A DNA stretch of 64,000 bases from Paenibacillus montanisoli (GTDB lineage Bacteria > Bacillota > Bacilli > Paenibacillales > Paenibacillaceae): positions 310,001 through 374,000 of the forward strand of contig NZ_QLUW01000005.1 in the NCBI RefSeq assembly GCF_003268025.1, given 5' to 3'. Positions within the stretch are counted from its first letter, which is position 1; each line of letters starts with the position of its first letter. The notes beneath the pieces are model-generated. The model saw only the letters and a program-made list of their open reading frames with translations. It was not told the origin of the DNA and ran no database searches. Positions 34,706-44,219 of this stretch are shown here, one piece after another. The translations under genes and the position numbers were made by a program.

Positions 34706-36358
34706 CTATTCGGTGAAAGCGGCAATCCGCTGATTCACGGTTTCCCTCAGCGCAAGCAGCCATTCACTCTCTTCGGGATAGCTGCTGAACGTAATGCCGT
34801 CCATCAGCGTCCGCAGTTCTTCCTTGCCGCCCAGCTCTTCCAGCAGGGCGAACGCTCTCATATCTTGCAGCGCTTCATAGAAGACCTCCATGCGGATCGA
34901 TTCAATCGGCCCTTCCTCTCCGGGATAAACGAGGAACGCATCGCCGGAAGGAAATGCGTGGCCGGCATCGGTCGTAACGAACGGATCAATCGCCTTCCGC
35001 GAGTACTGGCTGAACCAGAAATTAAAGCCCCAGTGCAGGAATCCTGTGATGCCGAACTTGTGCAGCTGCACCCCGATGATCCGGTTGCGGGCGGACGGGA
35101 AAGTGAAGAACCGGTTGGCTACGTCCTTGTACTGCCCGCAGCAATAATACGTCCATAAATCCGCGACGCCCGCCTCCAGGAAGGGCTCGATATGATTGGT
35201 CGCCGGAATCGGACGGGGTACAAGACCCGACTCATAGAAGGCAAAATCCGAGAGAGCGTCGATGACCGGGTAGCCTTTCAGCATCGGCCTCAGGAAGTCG
35301 CTGGCCAAGCGGTAGTTTTCCAAGGTATTCATGTACGGCTCATCGGAAATATGGAAGTACACCTTCTGCTGAAGGCCGCGTTTCTCCACCCATTTCAGCA
35401 GCTCCGGCACGAACTGGCCGAGGAAGCTGCGGTACGCTTCGCCGGCGGCTTCCGTTTCCCAGCCGAAAATCCGCTTGTGCGTCCCATTCTCTGCGGCCAT
35501 GATTTTCGGTGCGTGCTTCGCTCCCCATTGGGTATAGAGGTGGGAAAATTCGAAGTAGCGAATGCCCGCGGCCAGACAGAGATCCGCCCACCGATCCAGC
35601 TTATCGAAGCCGAATGCGTATCGATCGCCCGTCTTCTCGACATCGACCAGCTGCACGGTCGGGCGCTCGCCGCCGACAGCGGTATCCAGCGGCGGCGTGA
35701 AAAGAGGCGTCAGCAGCATGTTGATGCCATGCTTCACGGCCGTCTTAATATAAGCCTCCAGCAAATCCCAGTGCTCTTCGCTGAACACCGGTACGTTATA
35801 GTACGTTGCAATGCAATCGGAATGGAACCATTCGGTATGGATCAGCTTCTGCTCCGGAAGTTCACGCGGGATGACGGTCAGTTCGAACGTTTCGCTGCCG
35901 ATCGCCTCGCCTCCAGCAGATGTGAAGCGGACTTCGATCGGATACGTCCCGCCTTGATCGGCGCGTTCCACCTCTACCGTGATCCAAACGGAGCGCCATA
36001 CGTTCGGCAGCGCCGAGATGCCCTCATCGGCCTTCACGGGGAAGAGCGGATCAGGGAATAGGCCGGGCTTAGACTGGAAGATGCGGCTGTCGTGGTCTTC
36101 ATAGATCGGCAGTTCGGAAGGCGCAAGCCCCACCGAACGGACGGAGATCGAGCTGTTCGGCAGAGCGGTTTTTGCCTGAACCTGGATATGCTTCAGCAGC
36201 CGATCGCTGCGGAATGCCACTTGAAAGGCGTATGCTTCGCCCCAGAGGGCGCTGCCCTTCTTGTATGCGGGCTCAAGGAGCTCCGTGTCCTCCGCGAAAA
36301 TTTTGGCCAGCGAGCTGACGCAGCGTGTCTCCAGCTTGATTTCGTTCCGATTCTCCAT
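34706..36358 (-). CDS. DUF4091 glycoside-hydrolase-like protein
   Basis: This 550-aa cytoplasmic protein has an N-terminal beta-rich domain and a TIM-barrel-like middle part with WFHSDCIATYYNVPVFSEEHW and YFHISDEPYMN. The latter carries a candidate catalytic acid pair. It ends with the DUF4091 region (LHWGFNFWFSQYS and FLVYPGEEGPIESIRMEVFYEALQD in part). Relatives are found in polysaccharide-use loci. No signal peptide is seen, so it probably acts on imported oligosaccharides. It follows the CBM9-like gene by 12 bases. Confidence 0.82.
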   Translation of the reverse strand: MENRNEIKLETRCVSSLAKIFAEDTELLEPAYKKGSALWGEAYAFQVAFRSDRLLKHIQVQAKTALPNSSISVRSVGLAPSELPIYEDHDSRIFQSKPGLFPDPLFPVKADEGISALPNVWRSVWITVEVERADQGGTYPIEVRFTSAGGEAIGSETFELTVIPRELPEQKLIHTEWFHSDCIATYYNVPVFSEEHWDLLEAYIKTAVKHGINMLLTPLFTPPLDTAVGGERPTVQLVDVEKTGDRYAFGFDKLDRWADLCLAAGIRYFEFSHLYTQWGAKHAPKIMAAENGTHKRIFGWETEAAGEAYRSFLGQFVPELLKWVEKRGLQQKVYFHISDEPYMNTLENYRLASDFLRPMLKGYPVIDALSDFAFYESGLVPRPIPATNHIEPFLEAGVADLWTYYCCGQYKDVANRFFTFPSARNRIIGVQLHKFGITGFLHWGFNFWFSQYSRKAIDPFVTTDAGHAFPSGDAFLVYPGEEGPIESIRMEVFYEALQDMRAFALLEELGGKEELRTLMDGITFSSYPEESEWLLALRETVNQRIAAFTE

Positions 36359-36370
36359 TTGAATTCCTCC

Positions 36371-36976
36371 TTAATTTTCGAATAGAAGCGTGCCGAATCG
36401 ATCCGGCTTATGAAAATTCACCAAGCCCGTCGGCTGCCAAGCCTGATACTCCCGGACGCCAGCGCGATTTTCATCAATTCGGTAAAAATTAACCCGCCAG
36501 CGCTGACCGGCTTCAAGCGGCTGCGCGAAGCTGCCTGCCGGTACGCGAATGTCGTACAGCCGCACTCCGGCCTCCACTTCGCTCACGTTCGTGTGCAGCC
36601 CTTCAATATCCCAGCTCGTATCGATCCCAAGCGTGCCGCTGCCGTCATTGGCAATGCGTGCGTCAAACACGACGTTCCTCGGGCTCACCTCTAGCTCCAG
36701 ATAGCCCGTACCGCTGCCCGCCTCGTCGATGAATACCTCCACGACATCCTGGTTGTACAGCGGCTCATCCCGCTCGGTGTAGTCGGAGACGATATGGCTG
36801 TCTCCGCAAAGAAACTGGATCAGAAGCGCATCGGTCGTCCACCCGCAGCGGACCTTCGTCCATTCCGCCGGCGCCTCCGCGCTTACCGTGTCACGCAGCT
36901 CGACCCATTCCCCGCTGATCTCGCCCTCAGCGCTTGCTTTCTTGCACACATAGACTTGCTGCTCTCTTTGGTCCAA
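36371..36976 (-). CDS. CBM9-like carbohydrate-binding protein
   Basis: The 201-aa product resembles the family 9 carbohydrate-binding/DOMON-like fold: a W-rich beta sandwich with DVVEVFIDEAGSGTGYLELEVSP and an ending FHKPDRFGTLLFE. There is no secretion signal. It begins at a TTG with AGAGGTGG upstream and is cotranscribed with the DUF4091 gene. The pair probably handles one sugar substrate, whose nature is unknown. Confidence 0.75.
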   Translation of the reverse strand: MDQREQQVYVCKKASAEGEISGEWVELRDTVSAEAPAEWTKVRCGWTTDALLIQFLCGDSHIVSDYTERDEPLYNQDVVEVFIDEAGSGTGYLELEVSPRNVVFDARIANDGSGTLGIDTSWDIEGLHTNVSEVEAGVRLYDIRVPAGSFAQPLEAGQRWRVNFYRIDENRAGVREYQAWQPTGLVNFHKPDRFGTLLFEN

Positions 36977-37137
36977 CCTCAGCCACCTCTTTCTACCTTT
37001 CTACTTCTCCCATCATAGCCAATCCCCTCCCCGATTGATTTAGCTTATAGGGGTAAAATTTAGACGATTCCGAGAAGGTAGGCGCCAGTTGGTCCGCAGG
37101 TCCGAATCTCTGGCTGCGGACGGCCATTTCCGGACCC

Positions 37138-37905
37138 ATGTGCGGTAACTGCTACCTCTCTTGGTGCTGCTTTCGCCGCTTTTCCGCTTATGTGCGGTAA
37201 CTGTTACCTCACTTGGTGTTACTTTCGCCGCTTTTCCGCCTATGTGCGGTAACTGCTACCTCTCTTGGTGCTGCTTTCGCCGCTTTTCCGCCTATGTGCG
37301 GTAACTGTTACCCCTCTTGGTGCTGCTTTCGCCGCTTTTCCGCCCATGTGTGGTAACTGCTACCTCTCTTGGTGCTGCTTTCTCCGCTTTTCCGCCTATG
37401 TGCGGTAACTGCTACCCCTCTTGGTGCTGCTTTCGCCGCTTTTCCGCCTATGTACGGTAACTGCTACCTCTCTTGGTGCTGCTTTCGCCGCTTTTCCGCC
37501 TAAGTGCGGTAACTGCTACCTCTCTTGGTGCTGCTTTCGCTGCTTTTCCACCTATGTGCGCTAACTGCTACCTCTCTTGGTGCTGCTTTCTCCGCTTTTC
37601 CGCCCATGTGCGGTAACTGCTACCTCTCTTGGTGCTGCTTTCGCCGCTTTTCCGCCCGTGTACGGTAACTGCTACCCCTCTTGGTGCTGCTTCGCCGCTT
37701 TTCAGTCCATGTGCGGTAACTGTTACCTCTCTTGGTGTTACTTTCGCCGCTTTTCCGCCTAAGTGCGGTAACCGCTACCTCTCTTGGTATTACTTTCGCC
37801 GCTTTTCCGCCCATGTGCGGTAACTGCTACCTCTCTTGGTGCTGCTTTCGCCGCTTTTCCGCCTATGTGCGGTAACTGCTACTTCTCTTGGTATTACTTT
37901 CAGCC
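37138..37905. repeat. Array of fifteen 52-bp tandem repeats
   Basis: Units start at 37140 and every 52 bases to 37867, with one 51-base step (37660 to 37711). The consensus runs GTGCGGTAACTGCTACC, TCTCTTGGTGCTGC, TTTCGCCGCTTTTCCGCC and TAT. In three copies the core is the palindrome GGTAAC-T-GTTACC. The period is not a multiple of three, so coding is excluded. The array fills most of the gap 36977-38072 between the CBM9-like start and the YfmO-like terminator. Confidence 0.97.
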
Positions 37906-37976
37906 AATGCGCTGCTCTGGGTGCCACTCTTGTGCCCAATCTCGTTTGCACCACTGCCGCAACTTGCAATGAACTG

Positions 37977-38016
37977 AAAAAACCCGAAACCGACTCCACA
38001 GGAGCCGATTTCGGGC
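37977..38016 (-). terminator. Terminator of the YfmP-YfmO-like unit
   Basis: Read leftward, CCCGAAATCGGCTCC pairs with GGAGTCGGTTTCGGG with a small loop and is followed by TTTTTT. Confidence 0.88.
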
Positions 38017-38027
38017 CAACTTCACAT

Positions 38028-38041
38028 TAACGTTAACGTTA
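38028..38041. promoter_or_regulatory. Second copy of the TAACGTTAACGT element
   Basis: TAACGTTAACGTTA is a perfect 14-base palindrome between the YfmO-like stop and its terminator. The same sequence core is in the operator-like dyad upstream of the MerR gene at 39844-39863. Confidence 0.55.
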
Positions 38042-38072
38042 TATTTAGGATAAAAAAATTAGCTTCATTCCG

Positions 38073-39335
38073 TTAGTGCGCTTCCGCCTCATCTACATGC
38101 TTCAAATGCTTGCGGTTCACCCAGATGAAGATGACCGCCAGAACGACGAAGCCGCCGCCGATGTAGAATGGCGCGTGGAAGTCAAACCATTCGGCGAATT
38201 TCACCGCATAGTAAGGCGCTAGAGCACCGCCGATAAAGCGAAGGAAGCTGTATGCCGCGGAAGCTGTCGGACGTTCGACCGGTGCCGCGTTCATGACCGC
38301 CGTCGTGATTAGCGTATTGTTGTTTCCTAAGAATGCGCCTGCCAAGATAACCATCGCGATGATGACCGTCTTATCGGTCGTCCAGTAACCCATGACGAAC
38401 AAGGTGACCGCGAAGAGCAGCAATTGCATGCACATCGCCTTGATCGTTCCATAGCGCTGCTGCAGCTTCGGAGCCGTGATGACGGACGTGAACGCGAGCA
38501 GGAGGCCCCATCCCAGGAATACGTAGCCCAGTCCGTGAACATCCAAGTGATGCAAATGTCCAAGCACAAGAGCAGCATAGACAAGCAGTGTAAAGAATCC
38601 GAAGTTATAGAGTGCGGCCGAAATGCCGAAGATCAGCAGCGCGCGGTGCTTAAGCGCACGGAACGGATCGAGCAAGGAAACTTTCTTTCTGATCGTCTTC
38701 ACCGTAGACGCATTCGACTTCGGCATCATGAACAGGATGCAGCAGAATGCAAGGACCATCAGGCATGCAACCCCGTAGAACGGACTGCGCCACGAAATCG
38801 CGCCGAGCTCGCCGCCAAGCAGCGGACCGACGGAAATGCCCAGGCCGACCGCGACTTCGAACAGAATGATCGATTTCGCCACGCCGACGCGAGACAGCGA
38901 CACGATGGCAGACAAGGCGGTAGCGACGAAGAACGCATTGCCTAGGCCCCATCCGGCGCGAAGCCAAACGATGCCCATGACTTCGTTCACGCTTCCTGCG
39001 AGCGCAGAGAACAGCGCGATCAGCACAATGCCGGTCAGCAGCATTTTCTTAATGCCAAGACGCGAAGAAATAACGCCGGTAATAAGCATGGCCACGGCCA
39101 TGACAGCGTTATAGCTGGTGAAAAGCAGAGTCAGCTGGCTGTCGGTTGCATGCAGCTGATCCTTCATCATCGGGAGGATCGGGTCGACGAGACCGAGACC
39201 CATGAATGCAATAATACTGGCGAACGCGATCGCCCAAACGGCGATCGGCTGATTGAACATCGATGTTTTTTGCGCGCTAGGCTGCAACGGATCCTTCGGT
39301 GCAGACTTGCGCGCGGCTGACGTTTGCGTTGACAC
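38073..39335 (-). CDS. YfmO-like multidrug exporter (MFS)
   Basis: This 420-aa protein has 12 predicted membrane segments. The first loop carries GLGLVDPILPMMKDQLHATDSQ, as in the YfmO group of drug:H+ antiporters. It lies 18 bases after a MerR-family gene and reads in the same direction, the same pair and order as B. subtilis yfmP-yfmO. It should export toxic organic compounds. Expression is probably controlled by the MerR protein through the element at 39844-39863. Confidence 0.85.
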   Translation of the reverse strand: MSTQTSAARKSAPKDPLQPSAQKTSMFNQPIAVWAIAFASIIAFMGLGLVDPILPMMKDQLHATDSQLTLLFTSYNAVMAVAMLITGVISSRLGIKKMLLTGIVLIALFSALAGSVNEVMGIVWLRAGWGLGNAFFVATALSAIVSLSRVGVAKSIILFEVAVGLGISVGPLLGGELGAISWRSPFYGVACLMVLAFCCILFMMPKSNASTVKTIRKKVSLLDPFRALKHRALLIFGISAALYNFGFFTLLVYAALVLGHLHHLDVHGLGYVFLGWGLLLAFTSVITAPKLQQRYGTIKAMCMQLLLFAVTLFVMGYWTTDKTVIIAMVILAGAFLGNNNTLITTAVMNAAPVERPTASAAYSFLRFIGGALAPYYAVKFAEWFDFHAPFYIGGGFVVLAVIFIWVNRKHLKHVDEAEAH

Positions 39336-39353
39336 TTATTCTCCTTCTTTCGT

Positions 39354-39779
39354 TCATTGTAGTTTCTCGAGTCCCTCCGTCACGCGTTTGCGGAGCCGCT
39401 CGATTTCCTTCCGGAATTCTTTCATCTTCTCGAGCTTATGGTCGATCATTCGAAGCTGCTGATCGATCATCTGCCCTGCTTCGAGCAGCTTGCTTCGCTT
39501 GAGCTCCACTTCCTCGGCCTGCCTGTAGGCATCGCCGGACTGCGCGAGCTGCTCGCGGAGCGCAACAAAATCGGTAATCTCCTGCAACGAGAAGCCGAGC
39601 ACATCGCGTGCGTTAATGATCTGCTTCAGCCGTTCGATATGCAGACGGGTGTACAACCGGGTGCCGCCTTCCGTCCGCTCCGGCGGCGTTATCAAGCCAA
39701 GCTCTTCGTAGTAACGGATCGTGCGCTTGGTCAGCCCGCATTGCTTGGCCACTTCATCGATTTTGTAGCGCTCCTCCAT
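39354..39779 (-). CDS. YfmP-like MerR-family regulator
   Basis: This 141-aa regulator starts MEERYKIDEVAKQCGLTKRT and has a MerR winged helix, RTIRYYEELGLI, and a long C-terminal coiled coil for dimerisation. There is no metal-binding cysteine pair at the end, so it should sense an organic signal. ATG 39779 has GAGAGGAGG. A second in-frame ATG at 39830 also has GGAGGA, but it overlaps the likely -10 box TAAGAT, which favours 39779. It probably regulates itself and the exporter downstream. Confidence 0.85.
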   Translation of the reverse strand: MEERYKIDEVAKQCGLTKRTIRYYEELGLITPPERTEGGTRLYTRLHIERLKQIINARDVLGFSLQEITDFVALREQLAQSGDAYRQAEEVELKRSKLLEAGQMIDQQLRMIDHKLEKMKEFRKEIERLRKRVTEGLEKLQ

Positions 39780-39828
39780 GATTCCGTTCCTCCTCTCTTG
39801 TTTCGATTCGATTGACTCGTTTGATTTC

Positions 39829-39863
39829 ATCTTACTCCTCCTATAACGTTAACGTCAACGTTA
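39829..39863 (-). promoter_or_regulatory. MerR-type promoter and operator of the YfmP-YfmO-like unit
   Basis: TTGACG (39853-39858) and TAAGAT (39829-39834) are 18 bases apart, slightly long as in many MerR-activated promoters. The dyad TAACGTT-N6-AACGTTA (39844-39863) overlaps the -35 box and part of the spacer. Confidence 0.65.
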
Positions 39864-39979
39864 GATTTTTCCCGCCGTCTTCATTCTCGATCCTTATTGT
39901 ACCCGTTCGCGGCCGCCTATCCTAGACAAAAGAAGCCCGTCCGCAGCGTTCTTCTCAGCCGCAAACGAGCTTTATTCAT

Positions 39980-40357
39980 TTATTTCGTCAGCTTGCCGCT
40001 CCATGCGCCAAGTCCGCCTTTCAGATGCGCCAACTGCACATAGCCGCCGCTCTTCAAGAGCCGCGCCGCCGTCTTGCTGCGCATGCCGCTGCGGCAGTAG
40101 AGCAGCAGCCGGCCTTCCTTCGGCAGTTCGCTGAGACGTTCACCCAGCCGGGAGAGCGGCATGTTACGCGCCCCTGGAATGTGACCGCTATGATATTCAG
40201 CGGCTTCCCGCACATCGATCAGCAGCGATCCGCCGGCTTCCAGCTCCTTAAGAAAGGCTTCCGACCGTAAACTGCGTAATCCCTTCGCCGGTCCGAACTG
40301 CCTGTAAGCAAACCAAACGACAACGGCGGCAAAACATACATTGATGATCACTTCCAT
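39980..40357 (-). CDS. Membrane-anchored rhodanese
   Basis: The 125-aa protein has one N-terminal transmembrane helix (about residues 4-18). A single rhodanese domain follows, with IDVREAAEYHSGHIPGARN and the active loop YCRSGMRS, where C88 carries the persulfide. Such proteins move sulfane sulfur, here at the inner face of the membrane. ATG 40357 has a close AGAGGAG; the GTG two codons in has better spacing. The promoter carries a CsoR/CstR-type dyad, which fits a persulfide or copper response. Confidence 0.88.
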   Translation of the reverse strand: MEVIINVCFAAVVVWFAYRQFGPAKGLRSLRSEAFLKELEAGGSLLIDVREAAEYHSGHIPGARNMPLSRLGERLSELPKEGRLLLYCRSGMRSKTAARLLKSGGYVQLAHLKGGLGAWSGKLTK

Positions 40358-40409
40358 TCTCCTCTAGCCCCTTGGTCCATTCTAGAGATAGCTCGCCCGT
40401 TCCGGCTTG

Positions 40410-40457
40410 TATACCCCTATGGGTATATATCATAATCGACGATTCTCCTCATGTCAA
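40410..40457 (-). promoter_or_regulatory. Rhodanese promoter with CsoR/CstR-like operator
   Basis: TTGACA (40452-40457) and TATGAT (40429-40434) are 17 bases apart. The dyad TATACCCC-TA-TGGGTATA (40410-40427) sits just after the -10 box, across the expected start of transcription. CsoR and CstR repressors bind TACCC-N-GGGTA-type sites of this kind. Confidence 0.75.
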
Positions 40458-40583
40458 CGCCATGCCGACACTATTGTTAACCGTTTCTGCTGCCGTGTCC
40501 ACCAGATTGCGATTGCATCAAATAATCTTCATCTGGGCAACATTACCACTGAAGTTTACATTCCCCTTGAGAGGAGCTTGGCG

Positions 40584-42134
40584 TTGGAACACGATTCGAA
40601 TCAAACGCTCACGACCCGGCAGGGCCATCCCGTAACGGATAACCAGAATATCCGCACGGTCGGCAACCGCGGCCCAAGCACGCTGGAGAACTACCATTTT
40701 ATCGAGAAAATTACCCACTTTGACCGGGAACGCGTGCCGGAGCGCGTCGTTCATGCCCGCGGGGCGGGCGCGCACGGCAGCTTCGAAGCCTATGGCAAAG
40801 CAGGCGATGAGCCGGTCTCGAAATATACGCGCGCGAAGCTGCTTCAGGAGGCCGGCAAGCAGACACCGGTATTTGTCCGCTTCTCGACCGTTATTCATGG
40901 CGGGCATTCGCCGGAGACGCTCCGGGACCCGCGCGGTTTCGCGGTGAAATTTTACACCGAAGACGGCAACTGGGATATGGTCGGAAATAACTTGAAAATT
41001 TTCTTCATCCGCGATCCGCTCAAATTCCCCGATATGGTCCACGCGTTCAAGCCCGATCCGTTGACCAACGTGCAGGATATGCAGCGCTTCTTCGATTTCG
41101 TCTCGCTGACTCCGGAAGCGACGCACATGATCACCTTCCTGTTCTCGCCTTGGGGCATTCCCGCGAATTACCGGCAGATGCAGGGCTCGGGAGTCAATAC
41201 GTACAAATGGGTGAATGCCGCCGGCGAAGCGATGCTTGTAAAATATCACTGGGAACCGCAGAAGCAGGGCATCAAGAACCTGCTGCAAAGCGAAGCGAGC
41301 GAAATCCAGGCGATGAACTTCAACCATGCCACGCTCGATCTGTATCAGGCGATCGAAGCCGGAGACTATCCGGAGTGGGAGCTGTGCGTTCAGTTGATGA
41401 CCGACGATGAGCATCCGGAGCTGGATTTCGACCCGCTCGACCCGACCAAGCTATGGCCGCCCGAGCAGTTCCCGTTCCTCCCCATCGGCAAAATGACGCT
41501 CAACCGCAACCCGGAAGATTATTACACCGAGGTGGAGCAGGCCTCCTTCGGCACGGGCGTCCTCGTGGATGGGCTCGATTTCTCCGACGATAAGCTGCTG
41601 CAGGGCCGCACCTTCTCGTATTCGGATACGCAGCGGCACCGGGTCGGCACCAACTACCTGCAGCTGCCGATAAATGCGCCGAAAACGCATGTGGCGACGA
41701 ATCAGAGCGGCGGGCAAATGCAGTACCGTGCGGACCGTGCTTCCGGGCAAAATCCGCACGTGAACTACGAGCCATCCTCGATGGGCGGCCTGCAGGAAGC
41801 GGCGAAGAGCGGCAAAGATCACGAGCCGCACTACGACGCGAAGCTGACCAGGCACAAGATCGACCGCACGAACGATTTCAAGCAGGCCGGCGACACGTTC
41901 CGCGCCTTCGAGAGCTGGGAGCAGGACGAACTCGTCAACAATTTGGTCGGCGCGCTGTCGGGGTGCAAGGAGGATATCCGGTCGCGGATGGTCGGGTACT
42001 TCACCGAGGCAGACGCCGATTATGGCCGGCGCGTCGCGGAAGGGCTGAAGCAGGCCGACCGCGATCGGCCGTCGATGGCGGAGCAGGCCGTCGATAAGGC
42101 GAAACGCGAGGGCCATGGGGCCGATCCTTATTGA
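40584..42134 (+). CDS. Heme catalase (KatX-like)
   Basis: This 516-aa catalase has distal His57 in [13 protein letters not shown], Asn135/136 in [13 protein letters not shown] and the heme-ligand Tyr346 in [14 protein letters not shown]. The [10 protein letters not shown] segment is closer to the KatX-like clade than to KatA, so a spore role is possible. The TTG at 40584 has AGGAG at 7-base spacing; the reading to 40407 has no family support. No PerR box was found. It is a single gene followed by a strong terminator. Confidence 0.93.
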   Translation: MEHDSNQTLTTRQGHPVTDNQNIRTVGNRGPSTLENYHFIEKITHFDRERVPERVVHARGAGAHGSFEAYGKAGDEPVSKYTRAKLLQEAGKQTPVFVRFSTVIHGGHSPETLRDPRGFAVKFYTEDGNWDMVGNNLKIFFIRDPLKFPDMVHAFKPDPLTNVQDMQRFFDFVSLTPEATHMITFLFSPWGIPANYRQMQGSGVNTYKWVNAAGEAMLVKYHWEPQKQGIKNLLQSEASEIQAMNFNHATLDLYQAIEAGDYPEWELCVQLMTDDEHPELDFDPLDPTKLWPPEQFPFLPIGKMTLNRNPEDYYTEVEQASFGTGVLVDGLDFSDDKLLQGRTFSYSDTQRHRVGTNYLQLPINAPKTHVATNQSGGQMQYRADRASGQNPHVNYEPSSMGGLQEAAKSGKDHEPHYDAKLTRHKIDRTNDFKQAGDTFRAFESWEQDELVNNLVGALSGCKEDIRSRMVGYFTEADADYGRRVAEGLKQADRDRPSMAEQAVDKAKREGHGADPY

Positions 42135-42150
42135 GCGCTGCAGCCGCGGC

Positions 42151-42192
42151 AAAAAAAGCCGCAAGCATTCACAATGCTTGCGGCTTTTTTTG
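42151..42192. terminator. Bidirectional terminator catalase / LtaS-like gene
   Basis: AAAAAAAGCCGCAAGCAT pairs perfectly with its complement around TCACA and ends in a T-run on either strand. Confidence 0.93.
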
Positions 42193-42195
42193 CGG

Positions 42196-44055
42196 CTATT
42201 CCTCTTTGTCCGGCAATTGCTGCACATAGCTGTCCGACAAGTCCAGCAGCTTCAACGTCCGGTTGTATTGATCCTCTGTCGCCCCGTGTTCCGGCTCGCT
42301 GCCGTCCCGCAGCGAATAGTTCGTGCCGTCCTCGAAACCGATGCCCGGCAGGAACATGTCGTCTTCGGTAATGACCGACCCCGAAGGCAGGAAATGCCGC
42401 ATCGGCAGCATGTTCGAGCCTTGGTTCAACAAGTCTTGGCCGAAATGAATCTGCCCGCTCAGCGAGGCGCCGACCAGATTCGCAACCGTTGGCATAATAT
42501 CGATCTGACCGCCGGTCTGCTCCTTCGCGGCAGGGTAAGTCACGCCCGGAGCATGAAGCAGCAGCGGTACCCGGAACATATCGGGATAACCGTACTCGTG
42601 GCCAAGCATGCCAGCGACCAGGCTTTTCTCGTCGCGGTCAAGCGAGAACAGCGACAACCCCTGGTGATCGCCGTAGAACAGAATGATGCTGTCCTCCCAC
42701 AACCCGCGTGCCTTCAGATCCTCAATAAACCGGCCAAGCGCGTAATCGGCATAGTTTTGGGCATGAATATAGTTACCGACAATGGTATTGTCGAATTGCT
42801 CGGGCAGCGTCATCCGATACTTGGACTCCGGCAGATTGTACGGATGGTGGGCGCTCATCGAAATAATTTGCGCATAGAACGGCTGCTCGCCTTCATCCAA
42901 CTTCACCAGCTCGTCGATCGTTTTGTCGTACAGCACTTCATCGGATGAACCGAACGCGATGTGGTCCTCATCCCCGTAAAACGTTTTGTCGTAATAACGA
43001 TCCCAGCCCAGCGACTTATAGAGCTCCGTCCGGTTCCAGAACGACACGTCGTTCGTATGGAATGTCGCCGTCGTGTATCCATGCGCGCGAAGCAGCTTCG
43101 GCAAGCTCGGCAGCGCCTTGTCCACGTTATTTTCGGTGGCAGCCTCATGCTCCGGCACATAAAGGGACGTATTCACGACATATTCGGCATCCGAGGTCGT
43201 TCCCTGCCCAACCATCGTATAGAAGTGGTTAAAATGAAACGTCTCATTCGCCAGCTTATTGATGTTCGGCGTCACTTCCTGGCCGTCGATCTTAAGCCCG
43301 ATCAGGAAATCCTGGAACGATTCCATTTGGATGATGATGACGTTCTTGCCCTGGCTGACGCCGTGGTATTGCGGCACAGGCAGCGGCTGCGTGACGCCTT
43401 TCAGCTCGTCGATCGCATCCTGCGTAATGTCTGCCATCGGCACGACTTCACCATCCTTGTGGCTGTCGGCGAAGATGGTATAAAGCTCGTAGTTAAGCAG
43501 CCCCATCTCCTCGGCCTGCTTGTTCCCGTTCATGCTTGCGCGGTTCGGCCAAATATTGAGCAGGCAGAGCAGCGCGGAAATCGAGAACAGAACCAGGATG
43601 CCTTTCTTCTTCACCGGGCGCATGCTGACGCGCTGCTGGATCCGATTATGCTTCGGCCGCCAGATGATAAATGCCAGCACGACAATATCGAGAAAGATAA
43701 ACAAGTAATAAGGGTCAAGAAGCGAATAAGTGCTTTCCCCTACCTGGGCTACTTTGCCCGCTTGGGCAAGCGCATGATACGTCACGATAATGCCGTAGTA
43801 TTTGTAATACATCAGAACGGTAAAATAGAGCAGCGTGAGCAGGAAATTCACGAGCATGTAATAGAGCATTTTACGTTTGCCCGCCAGCCACTCAATCAGG
43901 CAGAACACGACCCAGAAGAACGGAATTTCCGTCACGAGCGTCATCCACGACGGCCCCTCATCGAAAACAACGGACCATGCCAATATGCCCTTCACTAATA
44001 GAATTAGCGTAAAATAAAAAAATCTGCGGTTAAGCAGCCTCATTAAAAAAGGCAA
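42196..44055 (-). CDS. Lipoteichoic-acid-synthase-like sulfatase-fold protein
   Basis: This 619-aa protein has five N-terminal membrane helices and a large extracytoplasmic domain of the LtaS family. The metal and nucleophile sites are IIIQMESFQD, the catalytic Thr in GQGTTSDAE, FYGDHQG and AHHPYN. It should transfer glycerophosphate from phosphatidylglycerol to a glycolipid or polymer, or prime such a polymer. The TTG at 44055 has AAGGAG ten bases upstream; ATG 44043 lies too far from it. A strong promoter precedes the gene. Confidence 0.9.
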   Translation of the reverse strand: MPFLMRLLNRRFFYFTLILLVKGILAWSVVFDEGPSWMTLVTEIPFFWVVFCLIEWLAGKRKMLYYMLVNFLLTLLYFTVLMYYKYYGIIVTYHALAQAGKVAQVGESTYSLLDPYYLFIFLDIVVLAFIIWRPKHNRIQQRVSMRPVKKKGILVLFSISALLCLLNIWPNRASMNGNKQAEEMGLLNYELYTIFADSHKDGEVVPMADITQDAIDELKGVTQPLPVPQYHGVSQGKNVIIIQMESFQDFLIGLKIDGQEVTPNINKLANETFHFNHFYTMVGQGTTSDAEYVVNTSLYVPEHEAATENNVDKALPSLPKLLRAHGYTTATFHTNDVSFWNRTELYKSLGWDRYYDKTFYGDEDHIAFGSSDEVLYDKTIDELVKLDEGEQPFYAQIISMSAHHPYNLPESKYRMTLPEQFDNTIVGNYIHAQNYADYALGRFIEDLKARGLWEDSIILFYGDHQGLSLFSLDRDEKSLVAGMLGHEYGYPDMFRVPLLLHAPGVTYPAAKEQTGGQIDIMPTVANLVGASLSGQIHFGQDLLNQGSNMLPMRHFLPSGSVITEDDMFLPGIGFEDGTNYSLRDGSEPEHGATEDQYNRTLKLLDLSDSYVQQLPDKEE

Positions 44056-44188
44056 CGTAAAGCAGCTCCTTCCCGAACAAACTAGATCAACCTTCACTCT
44101 ATCATTTGACGCAGCGAATGCGCTAGAGTTTCAAAAAAATGTGAAATTTTCATAGAATTGCTTGTGAAATTTGTTACGTACCGATGTT

Positions 44189-44207
44189 TAGTTGTACCAT
44201 GCAACTA
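44189..44207. promoter_or_regulatory. MarR-type dyad between LtaS-like and MarR genes
   Basis: TAGTTG and CAACTA flank seven bases, a size and spacing common for MarR sites. It lies just downstream of the expected start of the leftward LtaS-like transcript and 125 bases before the MarR gene, so it could control either one. Confidence 0.5.
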
Positions 44208-44219
44208 TTATATACTGGT

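Noticed and set aside
37138-37905. CRISPR array
   Set aside because: The entire 52-base unit repeats without variable spacers, and there are no cas genes in the window.
37577-38030. Short overlapping open frames over the 52-bp array
   Set aside because: The period is not a multiple of three, so the frame changes in every unit; no start signals were found.
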